In this document: positions 12,726 to 24,561 of the stretch, in pieces
How positions within the stretch are numbered: position 1 is the first letter of the stretch
How the letters are laid out: every line of letters begins with the position of its first letter
Source: Guyanagaster necrorhizus
Lineage: Eukaryota; Basidiomycota; Agaricomycetes; Agaricales; Physalacriaceae
Reading direction: 5' to 3'
Assembly: GCF_019112545.1 (NCBI RefSeq)
Contig: NW_025064882.1
Span: 1,068,928 to 1,132,927, forward strand
Length of the DNA: 64,000 bases
Position numbers and translations under genes: made by a program
The notes under the pieces: generated by a model
What the model was told of the DNA's origin: nothing
Seen by the model: the letters and a program-made list of their open reading frames with translations, nothing else
The model's database searches: none

Positions 12726-14156
12726 TCAACGCTTTGAAATTGAAGAAATGAAGGTAGCCTCGTTGTAGAATAGTCCATCAACTTGCACCGGTTTATCCGA
12801 TCCAGGTTCAGTGATCGTCAGCGTCGCAGGATTGAACCACTGATAAAAAGATATCAGATACGGACGGTAGACAGAACGGAGAGACAGATAGATACCCACC
12901 TGGTAGATGTAAGGCTTCGTGCCAGCGACATAGTTCACGGCCACCTTGATAGCATATGGTATTTCCGCCAGAACGTCGACCTTTTCAATCAGACCCTTAG
13001 GGTCCTCCACATCTCCCACATCCACTGATAGTTTTGCCGAATAGTTTCCTGATTGACCGGGAAGGACAGATGGTCCCGCCCATTCAAACAAGAGTTCGCC
13101 AGGCTTCTTGTACCCCGTATCTTTGTCCAATGCATGCTTCGAATGAGTAGCCCTGCATACAGTGTTTGAAGCCGGCCCTTCGTCTTTCGTCCACTTGGTC
13201 TCTCCCGTTACGCAGACCAGCTGGCCGTCAATGACTAGCGAACCAACATTGACTACAACGCCCCCTGATCCAGATCCATGCTTTCCATGAGCGTCTGTTG
13301 TCGTAAACTCCATCTGAATAGCAGATACACCACCATGCTCGTCACTCTGAAAGTCGGCAAAATTCCATGCGGATGCGACAAGATTGGGCCGCATTCCCTG
13401 AATCGCATGCACAAACATGCCCGGCCCTTTGACAACATTAGCCTGCCCCTTGTGAATAAAATGGCCATTCGCATGAAAACGTGGCCAGAATCGATGGACA
13501 ACATATCCTTCGGGGCTGGCAGGATTGGATCCGAAATAGGAGAAGCCTCCTTTCTCGCCTTTTCCTAGCTTCCAACCGGGAACGGAGGCAGGACGAGAGA
13601 TCTCGAGGCCAATTTGGAGGTCGGTAGCAAGATTGGCGGTGATGAGGTAGGATTCTGGAAAGTCGGTGCCAGGGGCGTCCTTGTGGGTGATGGAGAACTC
13701 ATCAGCCTTGCTGGACCGTTTATCGAGACCTGGAGGTGGTGTAACAAAGTTGGATACATTGATAGACTTCCAGATAGTCTCGCCAGTCTTGGGATTGTGC
13801 CATTTGCAGGTAAACTGAATGGTCGGATACCAGACACTGAACCAACATCAGCGCAAAACGGTAACGTGCAGGAGACAGACGCGCACCCTACAGACGAATG
13901 AATTACTTGGCACATAAGAGAAATGCCATCCTCAGTCGTCGTGTAGAACGTCTGCGTCTCCGTGATGAATCCGCCAGCACAGGCCCATTCTGTGTCCTTG
14001 GGGGTCAGTTCGCCAAAGAGCTCATCCTCCTTGAAAGCATCTGACACAGGACGGAAATTGGGCGCCTTGGCGTCAACAGGTGGCGAAGTGCTGATGCATA
14101 TTAGAAGATACAGCGAGCACGACACTCGATACTCACGAAAAGATGGAGGAGAACAT
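12726..14156 (-). CDS. SVF1: Survival factor 1 (Svf1-like)
   Basis: Svf1 family (lipocalin-like, PF08622), linked in yeast to survival of oxidative and cold stress and to sphingolipid/ceramide handling. The first exon is tiny (MFSSIF at 14156), then an intron, then TSPPVDAKAPNFRPVSDAF. Family landmarks are TEWACAGGFITETQTFYTTT, DGISLMCQVIHS, TIQFTCKWHNPKTGETIWKS, FHANGHFIHKGQANVVKGPG and FVHAIQGMRPNLVASAWNFA. The C-terminus is GLFYNEATFISSISKR. Introns lie near 14110-14140, 13840-13890 and 12840-12900. The length, about 390 residues, matches the family. The protein is complete. Confidence 0.9.
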
Positions 14157-14346
14157 GGTGGTCAAGGATAGAAAAGGTCTTGCCTTCGATCTGCCTTGTG
14201 CAGTCTAAATCGCCCTCGGCCCGCGCTATTTGATGTCACCCAGATCAGTCTATTGGTTCTACTCAGTGACTGGCCTTCACTAGCCTTTTCCTGATCATTA
14301 CTACGCGATAGCTAATCTACAACATGCAAGGAATGCAGCATGTTAT

Positions 14347-15587
14347 TTAACTCGAGTCCGGTTCCATGGCATGTTCTGATAACTTAGGTCGTTTTCTCGG
14401 TCGTCCAGGATCATTCCACTCATCATGTCCTTCTGAAACACCCGGGGATCTTGAACGTCCAGGCATCTCCTCCTGTCTTTTCGTGGCATCTGGTGATTCT
14501 GTAGCTGCATCCAGGTCCTTGGAAGAATGGTAAATAGCGTTTGGACTAGGGTAACACGACCTTACCGGCATAGTATCATCGAAATGGAGAGCCCACGAAA
14601 ACGAGTCGTGGCCATCCTCCGCACTAGACGTCGGTGGCTGTACCCCATCTTGCTCTGGAGAAATGTATATCTTTACAAATTTCATGGTCCCGTTTTCGAG
14701 AAGGGTCAACAACTCCTTGTTTTGACTAGCCTTCAGGTTGGAGGGATTAACCATCGGTATAGTAGATGGCCAACCCACAAGGGTAACACCGTATGTGGCA
14801 AGTCGATCTGGGTTCGTCCATTTCATTTCAGCATTTCGAATACCACTTGTTGTCCTAGACACGATTAGTATCAAAGAAGGCCGTAAGAAATGCACACACC
14901 TAAGCGCATTCCTCATTTTTTCATAAAGCTCTGCTTTCAAGGATAGAGCCGGTTTTTGTACAATTTCAAGGTCCGTGCTCGAAGAAGAGCCCTGAGCTAT
15001 TGATGTCTGTGACACCAGGCGCTTCGTACAATGCAGTCGGAATGCTCGAGCACCCGAATCACCGCCGCCTCTAAGGTTCCTCCAGAATTCACGACCAAGC
15101 AAAGATCCTCCAAGAAACCCTTCGCCTGGTTCGGGTGGATCCACAGCAAGGACGAAAGATTCGACGCCAGACATTTCTTGTAGTGTCTCCAACAGTCCAG
15201 AGATATCACATAGGATTTTTTTGGCTAGAAAGATGCTTCCCATAAGAAATAATATAAAAAGCAGACAACTGCAGAATTTTTGAAGAAACGCACTATATGC
15301 CAAACGCTCTTCACGCGAGACATTGGTAGCTACAGAGAACGGGGCACGCGACTGGAATAGATATTTGCTATGCCATTCTGCGATACTACGTCGGGTCTGA
15401 CCTTGTTGGTAAGTTCCTACAAGCGGCCCTTGCAAGAAGTGGGTACAACCTCTTCAAACGACCGGCTCTCACGTGCCGCAAAAGTCTTTATATCGGCGAG
15501 CGACTTGTCCATAAAGGCCTCAAGGCGTTCGAGGTAAAGCCCGTCGGATGTTGGGTGAGCGCCAGCTAGAGCATCGAACTCGAACAT
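14347..15587 (-). CDS. Conserved-looking protein of unknown function
   Basis: Not recognised. The chosen start is MFEFDALAGAHPTSDG at 15587. An intron joins RSFEE to SRAPFSVATNVSREERLAYS. The body includes FLGGSLLGREFWRNLRGGG, FRLHCTKRLVSQ, NAEMKWTNPDRLATYGVTLV and NKELLTLLENGTMKFVKIYI. The tail is disordered and ends in a basic run (GRPRKRPKLSEH) that would suit nuclear import. Clear GT-AG introns occur at LR/TTSGIRN and at DDTMP/DLDAA. A hydrophobic stretch near 15220-15265 (CSCLLFILFLMGSIFLAKK) is most likely part of a 42-nt intron in frame and not a membrane helix. The gene is divergent from ACL4 (271 bp). Confidence 0.55.
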
Positions 15588-15858
15588 GATGGTGTAAAGG
15601 CAACTTGGGTGATCTGCAAATGTGGCGGTTAGACATTTCGCCTTTCAAGTAATATTTTTATAGACAATTTTTCTATCTTGTTGCAGAGGGAAAAAATTCT
15701 GGATATCTCCTCCAATCTGCCCTTGTACGTGTACAATAAGTAATCCCAACTTCCAAGTCCTCGTGCAAGAAAATCGCCGTATCCGGCTGGAAATGCTGAG
15801 CCAACCTACCTCACCTTCCCTTTTAGAAAATTTCATCATCATCTCTTTTGTACCGACT

Positions 15859-17194
15859 ATGGGACGTACAAAAGTAAAGAAAAAGGCCAAGTCAAAGGCG
15901 GTCGACCCACCGCCTCAAGACTTTCCCCAGAAAGGACCCTCCATATCTTCCCTTCTCGAAAAAGCACAAAGCTTTGTCAACCAATGCGACTACGATCTTG
16001 CTCGACGGTTTATCCTTCGAATATTGGAGACCGAGCCATCGAATATAGAAGCACAGGAAATGCTAGGCGTAATAGAACTTGAAAGAGGCGATATAGATGC
16101 TGCGAAAAGGGTCCGTCCGTTCTTCCTTGCCGGAAGATAATGCTCAACGTTACATCGACAGATCTTCACAGCTATAATATCAGCTAGACAAGACTCTACT
16201 GTACCTCCGCCGCCATCTGCACACCTTTGCTTGGCCCAGCTATGCGAAGATGAGCCCAGATTGGCTCTACAGCACTATCAAGTAGCTATTGACATGCTCA
16301 TGGCCCAACTAAAAGGCAAGGTCAAGGCAACCGGCGATGATCTGGATAACGAGGCCCAAGTCAAGTCAAGTATCGTTCGTGCTTTGATTGGCCAGGTTGA
16401 GATATGGATGGATCCTTCATATGATCTGTGGTATGTTTGAATTACTTCTCTGAGGAACGATGATCTTACCGTCACCAAGTTTTGAAGACGATGCAGAGAA
16501 GAACTGTGAGAACCTTTTAACAACCGCGCTGCAGACGGATCCCGGAAATTCAGAAGCTCTTCAGTCTCTTGCCTCTGTGCGTATGTCGCAGCAGCGCCCA
16601 GAAGAGGCTAAAGATTGTTTGGAGAAGGCCTGGTCGGCCTGGAAGGACCTGGATATAGGTATGTCCTGTTGTTTTCTCGGTACCTGCATCTAATCCAAAG
16701 AAATTAGATGATGCCAGAGTTCCGCCTATAGCTACGCGCATATCATTAGTCAAACTATTCCTTGAATTGGAGCTATACGCCCCAGCGTTGCATGTCTTGC
16801 ATGGCGTCATGTTATCTGATGACCAGGAAGTCGAAGCCTGGTATCTCGAAGGATGGTGCTATTTTCTCATGGCTGAGCAAGCACGGGGGATTGGGGGTAA
16901 ACTGGAGGATATGACATGGGAAGAATTAGCGAAAGATGCTCGGGATCGCTTAGAGACATGTCAATTGGTATTCTCTTTCCTCAGGCTTCTTTCATTCTCT
17001 TATCATCATTTCAGCTCCATGTCAATGAAGGACATTCTGATATACCGCTCCTCGATCATGCGAGGACATTGATCAGCCAGCTGGAAGCTCTTGGTATTCA
17101 GGCCTCGGCTCCGCTAGAGGAGGAAGACGAAGACGAAGACGAATGGGAGGACCTGGACAGTGAAGACGGCGATGGCGATGTAGAAATGTCGTAG
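15859..17194 (+). CDS. ACL4: TPR protein, ribosomal-protein assembly chaperone Acl4-like
   Basis: Acl4 is the dedicated chaperone of newly made ribosomal protein L4 (uL4). The start MGRTKVKKKAKSKAVDPPP gives a basic N-terminus. Helical TPR pairs follow: LLEKAQSFVNQCDYDLARRF, LETEPSNIEAQEMLGVIELE, LALQHYQVAIDMLM, ALQTDPGNSEALQSLASVRM, RPEEAKDCLEKAWSAWKDLD, and later LYAPALHVLHGVML. The C-terminus is strongly acidic (EEEDEDEDEWEDLDSEDGDG), as in Acl4. Introns lie near 16109-16160, 16430-16478, 16658-16707 and 16970-17019. The length of about 390 residues and the acidic tail support Acl4 over other TPR proteins. The exact family should be treated as likely, not certain. Confidence 0.78.
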
Positions 17195-17401
17195 CAGCTG
17201 CATGGAGGTTGCAAAAGTATTATCTATCTATGAATCTAATACTTACCTATCCTTGATCATACCCGGATCCGTCAAATCGTAATGATCGGCGAATGAATTT
17301 GAAACGCGGCAGAAGACAGTCACTACTTGCTCTTCTCTTTTTCCTTCTGTTCCCATTCATCCCCTGGAATCATTTTCTCCTTACTATCTTCTACCCTTCG
17401 C

Positions 17402-19155
17402 ATGGCAAAGTTGCGTCGGGACACTCATGAATCTCAATTGTTCCCCCCTACAGGACGGCCGTTGCGAATTGTTGCGTCGGGTACTCTTTTTCTGACACAC
17501 ACACTATCCTTACCGTGTCAGCCTGCACCTTCTTCAGTAATTCGCGCTCATTCGGTCGAAAAGAGCCGCGGCGGCTCTGCGAACACCCTTTTATCCCTTT
17601 TAGCACAGTTTTCAAATGTCGAAACGGCTCTCGTCGCGCCCCTAGGTGGGAACGATGAAGGAAACATGATAATCCGGGATCTGGAGAAAGAGGGCGTCAG
17701 CACGCGATTTTGCAAGATTTGGCCGGGCTCAGGTGTTCCCAGCGCCTGGGTCTTCCATTCCGGTACGTAGTACTCGACTTTATCTCCGGACAAGATTGCT
17801 GGACGGGATTCCTTAGTCGACAATGACACGCGAACGGTCGTGAACCACAATCCTTTGCCAGACATAACCCACGAGGAATTCGTCTCAATCCTTGGGCCTC
17901 TCTTGGCACCAGAAAATTACATGCTCTTCTCATCGGCAGAGTCCCCCATCTCACCTATGCATCCACCGTTATCACCTTTGCCACCCTCAATGTCAGCCCA
18001 ATCGTCCCCACGGTCTCCGGGCACCCCCATCATGTTCAATCCTAATAGCCCCGCTCCCTTTGACTGGCTCCATTTCGAAGGAAGGTCAGTGAAGACGACT
18101 TTAAGCAATATCACCGGTCTGGACGGTCTAGCACGTGAACGAAAATGGAGGAGTCACTGTGTCTTTAGTGTGGATATCGGCAGAAGAGGAAGGCAGGGTG
18201 TAGAAGCCGTCAGTTCGAGCCTTTCCTTTACATTTCGATCCTATGGTTCTGACACTGCTCGTTCTAGTTGATCCCGCACGCAGATGTTCTGTTTGTTAAC
18301 AAGCATTACGCTCAGGCGAACTCACCCCATTATGCGGCGACACCAAGAACATTTCTGTTGTCCTTCATGAGTATCGCGCCTCCGCATGCATTGTTGGTGG
18401 CGCACTGGGGCTCTGAAGGTGCCGCTGTCTTGTCATTACCTACCAGGGAATATTTCCAGAGCTCGGGATGGGTAGAAGATCGGTCAACGGTGCGAAATCC
18501 TAATTCTCGTCCTCGTCTTCCTCGAGGAAGAGATACAGCGACCAATACCACTGCCAACTCTAGTGAAGTGAACGACGTGCGGTCTGTGAGAAGTGGAAGC
18601 GACTTTTGGGCTGACGCGCGCAGCCGTACGCCTTCATCTAGTGCATTCACAGCGGGCAACTATACCAGCAGTGATGCTCCGAGTCATCTTGGCCTCCCCA
18701 CACCTCGAGCAAGGTCACGTCCTAGGCCCGGAGGTCGTGATAACAGATACGACACAACTCAGACCGAGGAGGACGACAACGAAGATGCCGATCATGACTC
18801 TCAAGGAACAGAAGTTCCTGAATGCGACGATAACGTCGTCGATGAGGTCGGTGCGCAAGATGCGTTTGTGGCGGGAATGATATATTCTTTGAGTCGACGT
18901 ATAATGCCTGGCCCTCCGTATACTCCAGCATCGGGCGGGGAAGATGTTCGTCCTTCGAATATGGATCATGACAAGGGTCGCTGGAGATTAGATGAATGTC
19001 TACGGTCGGTTCCGTTTTTCCAGAATCGACTCGTAACTAACGTGATTCTTCATAGATTTGCCACTGAGCTTGCAGGGCGTAAAGCCCGCCGACGGAACTG
19101 GGACGGATTGGCCGATGAAATGGCGCGCGCAGGTTGGTTCGATAACGCTTATTAA
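17402..19155 (+). CDS. pfkB/ribokinase-family carbohydrate kinase with altered GAGD motif
   Basis: The N-terminal half has the ribokinase-fold substrate region (RPLRIVASGTLFLTHTLSLP, RGGSANTLLSLLAQF, TALVAPLGGNDEGNMIIRDL). The middle includes ADVLFVNKHYAQA and ALLVAHWGSEGAAVLSLP. The catalytic region at 18838-18880 reads DEVGAQDAFVAGM, where the family consensus is DTxGAGDxFxAG. The Asp base is kept, but Gly is replaced by Gln and Thr by Glu. Before it lies a low-complexity acidic insert of about 110 residues. Introns are at ~17765-17818, ~18209-18267 and ~19005-19055. It starts at MAKLRRDTHE; an in-frame ATG 75 bp upstream is possible. The substrate is unknown, with a ketohexokinase-like role one option. 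The protein may be a divergent or weakened kinase. Confidence 0.8.
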
Positions 19156-19342
19156 CGCGACACAATGATTTGGAACGGTATACCATATGGTTACGGACAT
19201 GCCCATTTTTCGGTATTTGCTGATAGCGTCTATATCGCACACGCTTTCTTTGTTTGCTTGGCAAGTAAGTTCTCTCCATCCCTGGACCCGCACCTGACGT
19301 TACTCTTCTTTTCTTCGAGCAGTTAGACAGTAGGTTGCTGCT

Positions 19343-21376
19343 TTGGCACCGATGTCGCCTTCTGAGTATTTTCTGCTCCGTTCCTTAATCGAAATCGGAA
19401 GTAGTGTCTTTCTTGCAATTAAACAAACAGCAGGTCTCAGGAAGTACCGACTGCGCAAAAGCTGTGATTGGAGGCGCTTTCGTTTGCCTCGGACTGCAGC
19501 TCTCGACGAGAACTATCCATTCCGTTGAACGCGGAATTTCACTTCTCGTCGATTTCGTGAATTAGATGACATTTCCTTTTGGTTGTTCATAACGTTTACC
19601 CATTCCATTACTGGTCGTCTGACTGTAGCTACACATTTTTGCACCTGCGGCACTCCTGAAAATGTTTGATTAATGATATTTCCCCTTGGTCCTTTGTTGC
19701 GGTAAAGCAACTTATCGTAAAATTCTTTATGCTCATTCGTACTAGTCGAAATAGGGGAGACAGGACGAGGTCGTGGTCCCGACTGGCATTGGTTTTCACG
19801 ATTGTATTGATGTTCTTGTCGTTAACATTTCTGTGGGTGATGGATATCGCCGACGTCTTGGGACCTCTTCGAGCGGTACTAGTCGACTCCCAAGGCAGCT
19901 TTTCTCAGTGTTTCTCAGACTACATGTACACGGAGCAAAATAATCGGGTAGTCACCGAAACTTTCATTTACACGTTTAAAGTGAGTCAAGTTCCGTAGCA
20001 ATTGTTTGATGCGTTGATCTCTTGATCTACTTAGTGTAACTTTGATCAAGTGCTTCATGAGTAGCCGAAGGACTGATCTCGTTTGGTGTTGCAGTTCTGA
20101 TCGGTGATGCTGTCATCGTATGGCGAGCCGGTGCCCTATGGGCCTTCAATGTCAAGATTATAGTTGCTCCTTTTAGTCTCTTTGACAGCCGCGACAGGTC
20201 CGTAACTCATCCTCTGGAGGGTTACAAAGAGTGACAGGAAAATCGCCTAGCCATGTCCTTCCTTGCACTGAGAAAACCGGCTGGAAGCTCATAGGTGGAG
20301 AACAGGCACCGTTATGCAATCGTGCGCAAGTTGCTGTATTCTTTTTCTCGTTGGGAACAAATGCGATGGCCACGTTCTTGATTGCTTATAAGGCCTGGTG
20401 CATTGTCTAGTTAATTGCGCGTTAACGTTGAAGATGATTCGTCCGCAGGCTACTTCGACAGTCATTCATATCTGCCTGCTCTTCACAACATGTCAGGAAG
20501 TCAAGGACTATGATAAAGAAACTCCTGATGTTGTTCGTCGAATCAGGCTTCATTTTGTTGGATTAGCAAGCAGGAGCTCCGTCGTATCCCGCCGGCCAAG
20601 CTCGATACCCCTTTATGTCGGGATGGACTATATATATTGAATACGGTCTGTCGAGCACCCTCACCGCGTTTCTGCTTATCGCTACGCTGTGTGAGGGTGA
20701 GTATCTACTTATATTACTTCGTTTATGTCACTGATTGGTATTCTGTAGTCTACGTTATAGCTAACAGCATAATCTATTAGGTACAGTGAATACAACACCG
20801 CGTTTCTGCTTATCGCTACGCTGTGTGAGGTCTACATTATAGCTAACAGCATAATCTATTAGGTGCTACAAACGCGCGTCACTTTCTTAGACATTTATCT
20901 TTGCTTCTACGTGAGTAGCAGGTTGCCCGATTTCAAAATGAAATTAGGTCTTATGTTTCTTAGGTATCGAAGAGCTTCACATATTTCCCGGTCAGCACCG
21001 CAATCCAGGCTTCAGCCTACTTTGGTTCCACGATGCTTAACTCTGCAGGAAACCAAGTCGTTGTAAGTTCTCTGTTCCTATGCTTACAGGGCAAGGCTTT
21101 TCAGCATCACTACTGTAGGGTCTCGACCCGACTATTATAATCGCTATCAATGTTGTACTCCATCAAACAAACTGTGACGGCCCGATCGTTTCCTTGGAGC
21201 CCCTCACTGTCAATACTAAGAGTGACGCTAGCGATATGCAATTCGTGACTCGTACAGAAACACCTAATGCCCGCATCTGCTCATATCCACCATTCGTTGA
21301 GACCAAAGCATTAAAATCTCAGTCGTCTCAAGCTACACCAACTCGGGAGATCTTCCGTGGCTTAGCCTCTTCGTAG
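19343..21376 (+). pseudogene. Broken 7TM integral-membrane protein gene (Agaricomycete family)
   Basis: Pieces of a seven-helix membrane protein typical of mushrooms appear in order: SEYFLLRSLIEIGSSVFLAI, LALVFTIVLMFLSLTFLW, VAVLIGDAVIVWRAGALW, FSLGTNAMATFLIAYKAW, KKLLMLFVESGFILLD followed by a stop, YIEYGLSSTLTAFLLIATLC, FPVSTAIQASAYFGSTML, and GLDPTIIIAINVVLHQTNCD. The GDAVxVWRAxxLW and MLxVESGxI motifs identify the family; the ligand and function are unknown. Several joins are plausible introns (19981-20034, 21064-21118). However, an in-frame TAG follows ILLD near 20564, another follows SIIY in both copies of an internal duplication, and frames change without introns. The gene looks dead but not old. 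Confidence 0.55.
20662..20864 (+). repeat. Tandem duplication whose second copy lacks the intron
   Basis: Copy 1 is 20662-20696 plus 20749-20782, separated by 52 bp (20697-20748) that begins gtgagt, carries a ctgat branch-like site and ends ctgtag. Copy 2 is 20796-20830 joined directly to 20831-20864. The 69 shared bases differ at one position (tacgtt versus tacatt). The missing 52 bp coincide with the GT-AG limits. Thirteen unrelated bases separate the copies. Confidence 0.95.
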
Positions 21377-22109
21377 CAGAAATTCCAACGATTCTTCTAT
21401 CTGAAACTGATATTCGAACATCGGGATGATGAATCCGATGAATCAGCATCACTGTGAGGGCGAGGCGAGATGATAAGAACCGGTCCGAGTCAGTGAGCAC
21501 TGTAACATGCAACCCCAAGGATTTGACTCTACCAAAGGAAGGAGACCGAGTCTTACGCTCCTCACCTGTCCTTGTGTCTTGAAATGGGTCTTATTCTAAG
21601 GTCTGTATACACTGATAGGCTGGAGAAAAATTTGGTTTGATAAGAGTCGGTCCGATTTCCCGAACATCCTCGGAAGAGGCGCAGAAGCTAGGGCTTGCTG
21701 CCAGCACTGTAAAGCATGCTTGAGTGGCGGGGCGGTTTGCTTTTCGGTAAGCCTAATGGACCTGATGCACATGATGGAGGATGCCTTTTTTGTCTTTTTT
21801 GTTTTCCTTTTCGACTTATTCGTCAGCAGTGGCACAGCGACGGGGCTTGCACTTGCACTTGACATTCTTCCAACTTGACGGACAGCGCGACACTGTCGAG
21901 CAGGACACGACAAACGACACGTTCTGTCACTCTGGGCCTTGGAACGACGCCGTTGTATCACGCCTTGAAGGCTTGCTGATAACGCGTGTACTTATTGGTT
22001 ATTCGTGTGCAACTAATAATTACACGATTATCCCGGCGGCAAAACAGGCCCTGCTCCATCTTTATCTCTCTCTTACACCATCACCACACCACCTCCTGCC
22101 ACCTCCACA
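21377..22109. other. Intergenic region upstream of the MFS gene
   Basis: No conserved protein signal on either strand. A minus-strand frame at 21596-21961 is rich in Arg/Ser/Thr and has no recognisable motif. The last ~100 bases (22020-22109) are C/T-rich with CACCACC repeats, typical of a fungal 5' leader just before the start codon. Confidence 0.4.
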
Positions 22110-24561
22110 ATGTCGAGGCAGCCCAATCTCGAGTCTGTTGCTGGCGACCCCCTCATAAGCAGCGACCTCGCTGCCTTCTCACCCTCTCGTTCTCGTCTCG
22201 CACACCGTTCCGTTCTCTCGGCTCTCTCTTCAGAAAGTATGCTTGAGGAACCTTCGGAGCATGAGCCGCTTCTCCGTCCTGGTCGGCCGAGAAAGCCCTT
22301 CTATAGAGCAAGGCCGCTCTGGTGCGATACCGTTTATTCTCTATGTCGTGTGGGAGGCCCCCACTCATTGCATATGCCACAGGCTAGTCCCTTTCGCCAT
22401 CACGGCGGCACTCACTCGTGGCATGACCACTGCACCCCGAGTCGAAGTCTTCACACAGCTTGCCTGTTCTCGCCTCCATCCACATCCTTTCAATCACACT
22501 CTTGTAGAAGTGCCATCCTTTTCTAGTGATCACATCATATCTATATCCTCATCTGTGGACCCCCTTGGACCCCATCTCTCTCCTTCTTATTTAACCCAGG
22601 TGATACACTTCGACTATACCGCCAATCGCACCTCTGACGACGACCCGCGCGACCTCCCTTCTCCACAATGCCTTTCTGATCCTGCAGTTCAGGCTGCCGC
22701 TGCACAGCTTCAAACAATTATGGTCACGACTATGGGCCTTCTCTCAGCACTCACTACAGGTTGGTGGGGTCATTTTGGGGAAAGGCACGGGCGTACGAAA
22801 GTGTTAGCCATTGCGACATCTGGTCTATTTTTCACGCAAGCATTCTTTATAATGAAACTTCCCTTTGCCTGCTGACAAGTGCTCTATATTTCAGGGACCT
22901 CATGTTTATTCTCGTCTCGACCCCGGATTCCCCCTTGTCGTCACATGGTCACAAGTTATTAATTATCGCTCCCATCATCGAGGGGTTCCTTGGTGGGTGG
23001 TCCACCCTCCAAAGCGCTACCAGTGCCTATGTATCCGATTGCACATCTTCTGGATCTCGGGCGACCATATTCTCCCGGTTCACAGGTGTATTCTACGTTG
23101 GATTCAGCATGGGACCTGCCATTGGGGGTTGGATAATCAAAAACGGTATAGGCACGCGATCAGGACAGCCAAAGTCAGTCACAGCGGTATTCTATCTAGC
23201 CGTGTTATGTTCCTTCACGAACCTTCTCCTTGTACTCTTTGTGTTCCCCGAGTCTTTATCCGCTGAGAAGAGAGAAGAAGCTGCAAGAGAACATGCTATG
23301 ACTCACTCAGCCAAGGGCAAGGCCAGAGATTTGAGAGGGCAGGACTCGGGCAACAATGACCAAGGTCCCAGCACTTCTTCAGACGAAGGAGTCTCGGAGA
23401 CCAAGCGTTTTGCCATCATTCGTAGTTTCTTGAGTCCCTTGTCTATATTCCTACCTGTGACCATCATAGAAGCAGAGGGAGACAGAAGACATCGAGATTG
23501 GAGTTTGACCATGTTGGCAGCAGCGTTATTCGGGTATATGCTCTCAACGGTTAGTTCAATAACATATCGGCATATTATTGCAAAGTTCGGCTGTACTGAT
23601 CGCTTTGAAATGTAGGGCATTTACCAACTCAAGTACTTGTACGCTGTTCACGTGTATGGCTGGGGTGCCGAGCAACTCAGTTATTACATCTCTTTCATGG
23701 GTGGTGCTCGAGCCACATTCTTACTCCTTCTTTTGCCTTGTACGTTATTTTTTTTTTTTATCTAGCAGTACAATCGTTGATTATCCATGTAGTCTTCATT
23801 TCCGTGCTCAAGCCGAAAGTGAAAACGCCAGCCAAATCTTCCAACGGCAAAGCTACGAAACCTAAATCAACCAAAGCACACCTTGCTCGGGAAATACGGT
23901 TTGATCTGCTCCTGACCCGGATTTCGTTTGTCATCGACATATTGTCCAACGTGCTTGTGGTGCTATCGCCAGCGCCCATATACAAAGTGCACACGTCTTC
24001 CTCTCCATCTTCACCGGCTTCGAGACATAGTGAAGCACTATTCGTAATGGCCAGCTCATTAACTAGCATGGGATGTGGTGCGGTGCCGGCGGTGCAAAGC
24101 CTCGCTTTATGTATCACCCAGGCAAGAACAATCATAGAAACCGGGGCTGGTCCAGAGGATCAAGCCAAGGGCAGTGCAGGTACTGGCAGGTTGTTCGGTG
24201 CATTAGCTGTTCTACAGGCAACTGGACAAATGATCCTCGGAGTGAGTACCGACAGTGTGACCCTTGATATGTGCCATGTCTAACGAGTCGTTGGTTGTAG
24301 CCCATGATATTCGGTCTTGTCTATAGCGGCACCGTTGCCACCTACCCAAAGGCGATATTCGCGGTTGCCGGAGGATTCCTGGTGGTTGCCTTGATGGCGG
24401 TGATGCTTGTGAAGAACCCGGTAGATTTGTTCAAGGGGAAGAAGAGTATGAGGTGGGTGAAAGATAGCAACGAGGAAGTAGAACGGGGGCGATCAAGGGC
24501 AAGTAAGGACTTGTTTGGGGGACAGACACCAGAACCGTCTGGATCTGGTTCGCATCATTAG
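22110..24561 (+). CDS. Major facilitator superfamily transporter
   Basis: Multi-span MFS permease, with substrate unknown. A Ser/Arg-rich cytosolic N-terminus (MSRQPNLESVAGDPLISSD) precedes TM1 (RPLWLVPFAITAALTRGM). A long loop with Asn-glycosylation sites leads to the MFS motif between TM2 and TM3 (GWWGHFGERHGRTKVLAIAT). Later segments are LLIIAPIIEGFLGGWSTLQS, AYVSDCTSSGSRATIFS, FYVGFSMGPAIGGWIIKN and LCSFTNLLLVLFVFPESL. A central cytosolic loop of about 90 residues and the C-terminal six helices follow. The C-terminal tail is charged. Intron 22836-22894 uses a GC donor (gcaagc) and is the only join that keeps LFFT/DLMFIL. A paralogue lies at 40799-42971 in this window (shared AYxSDCT...GSR, PKAIF near the end). 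The gene is complete. Confidence 0.88.

Noticed and set aside
15215..15270. Transmembrane helix in the unassigned gene at 14347-15587
   Set aside because: Better explained as intron sequence. It is recorded as a low-interest finding, not as a domain.
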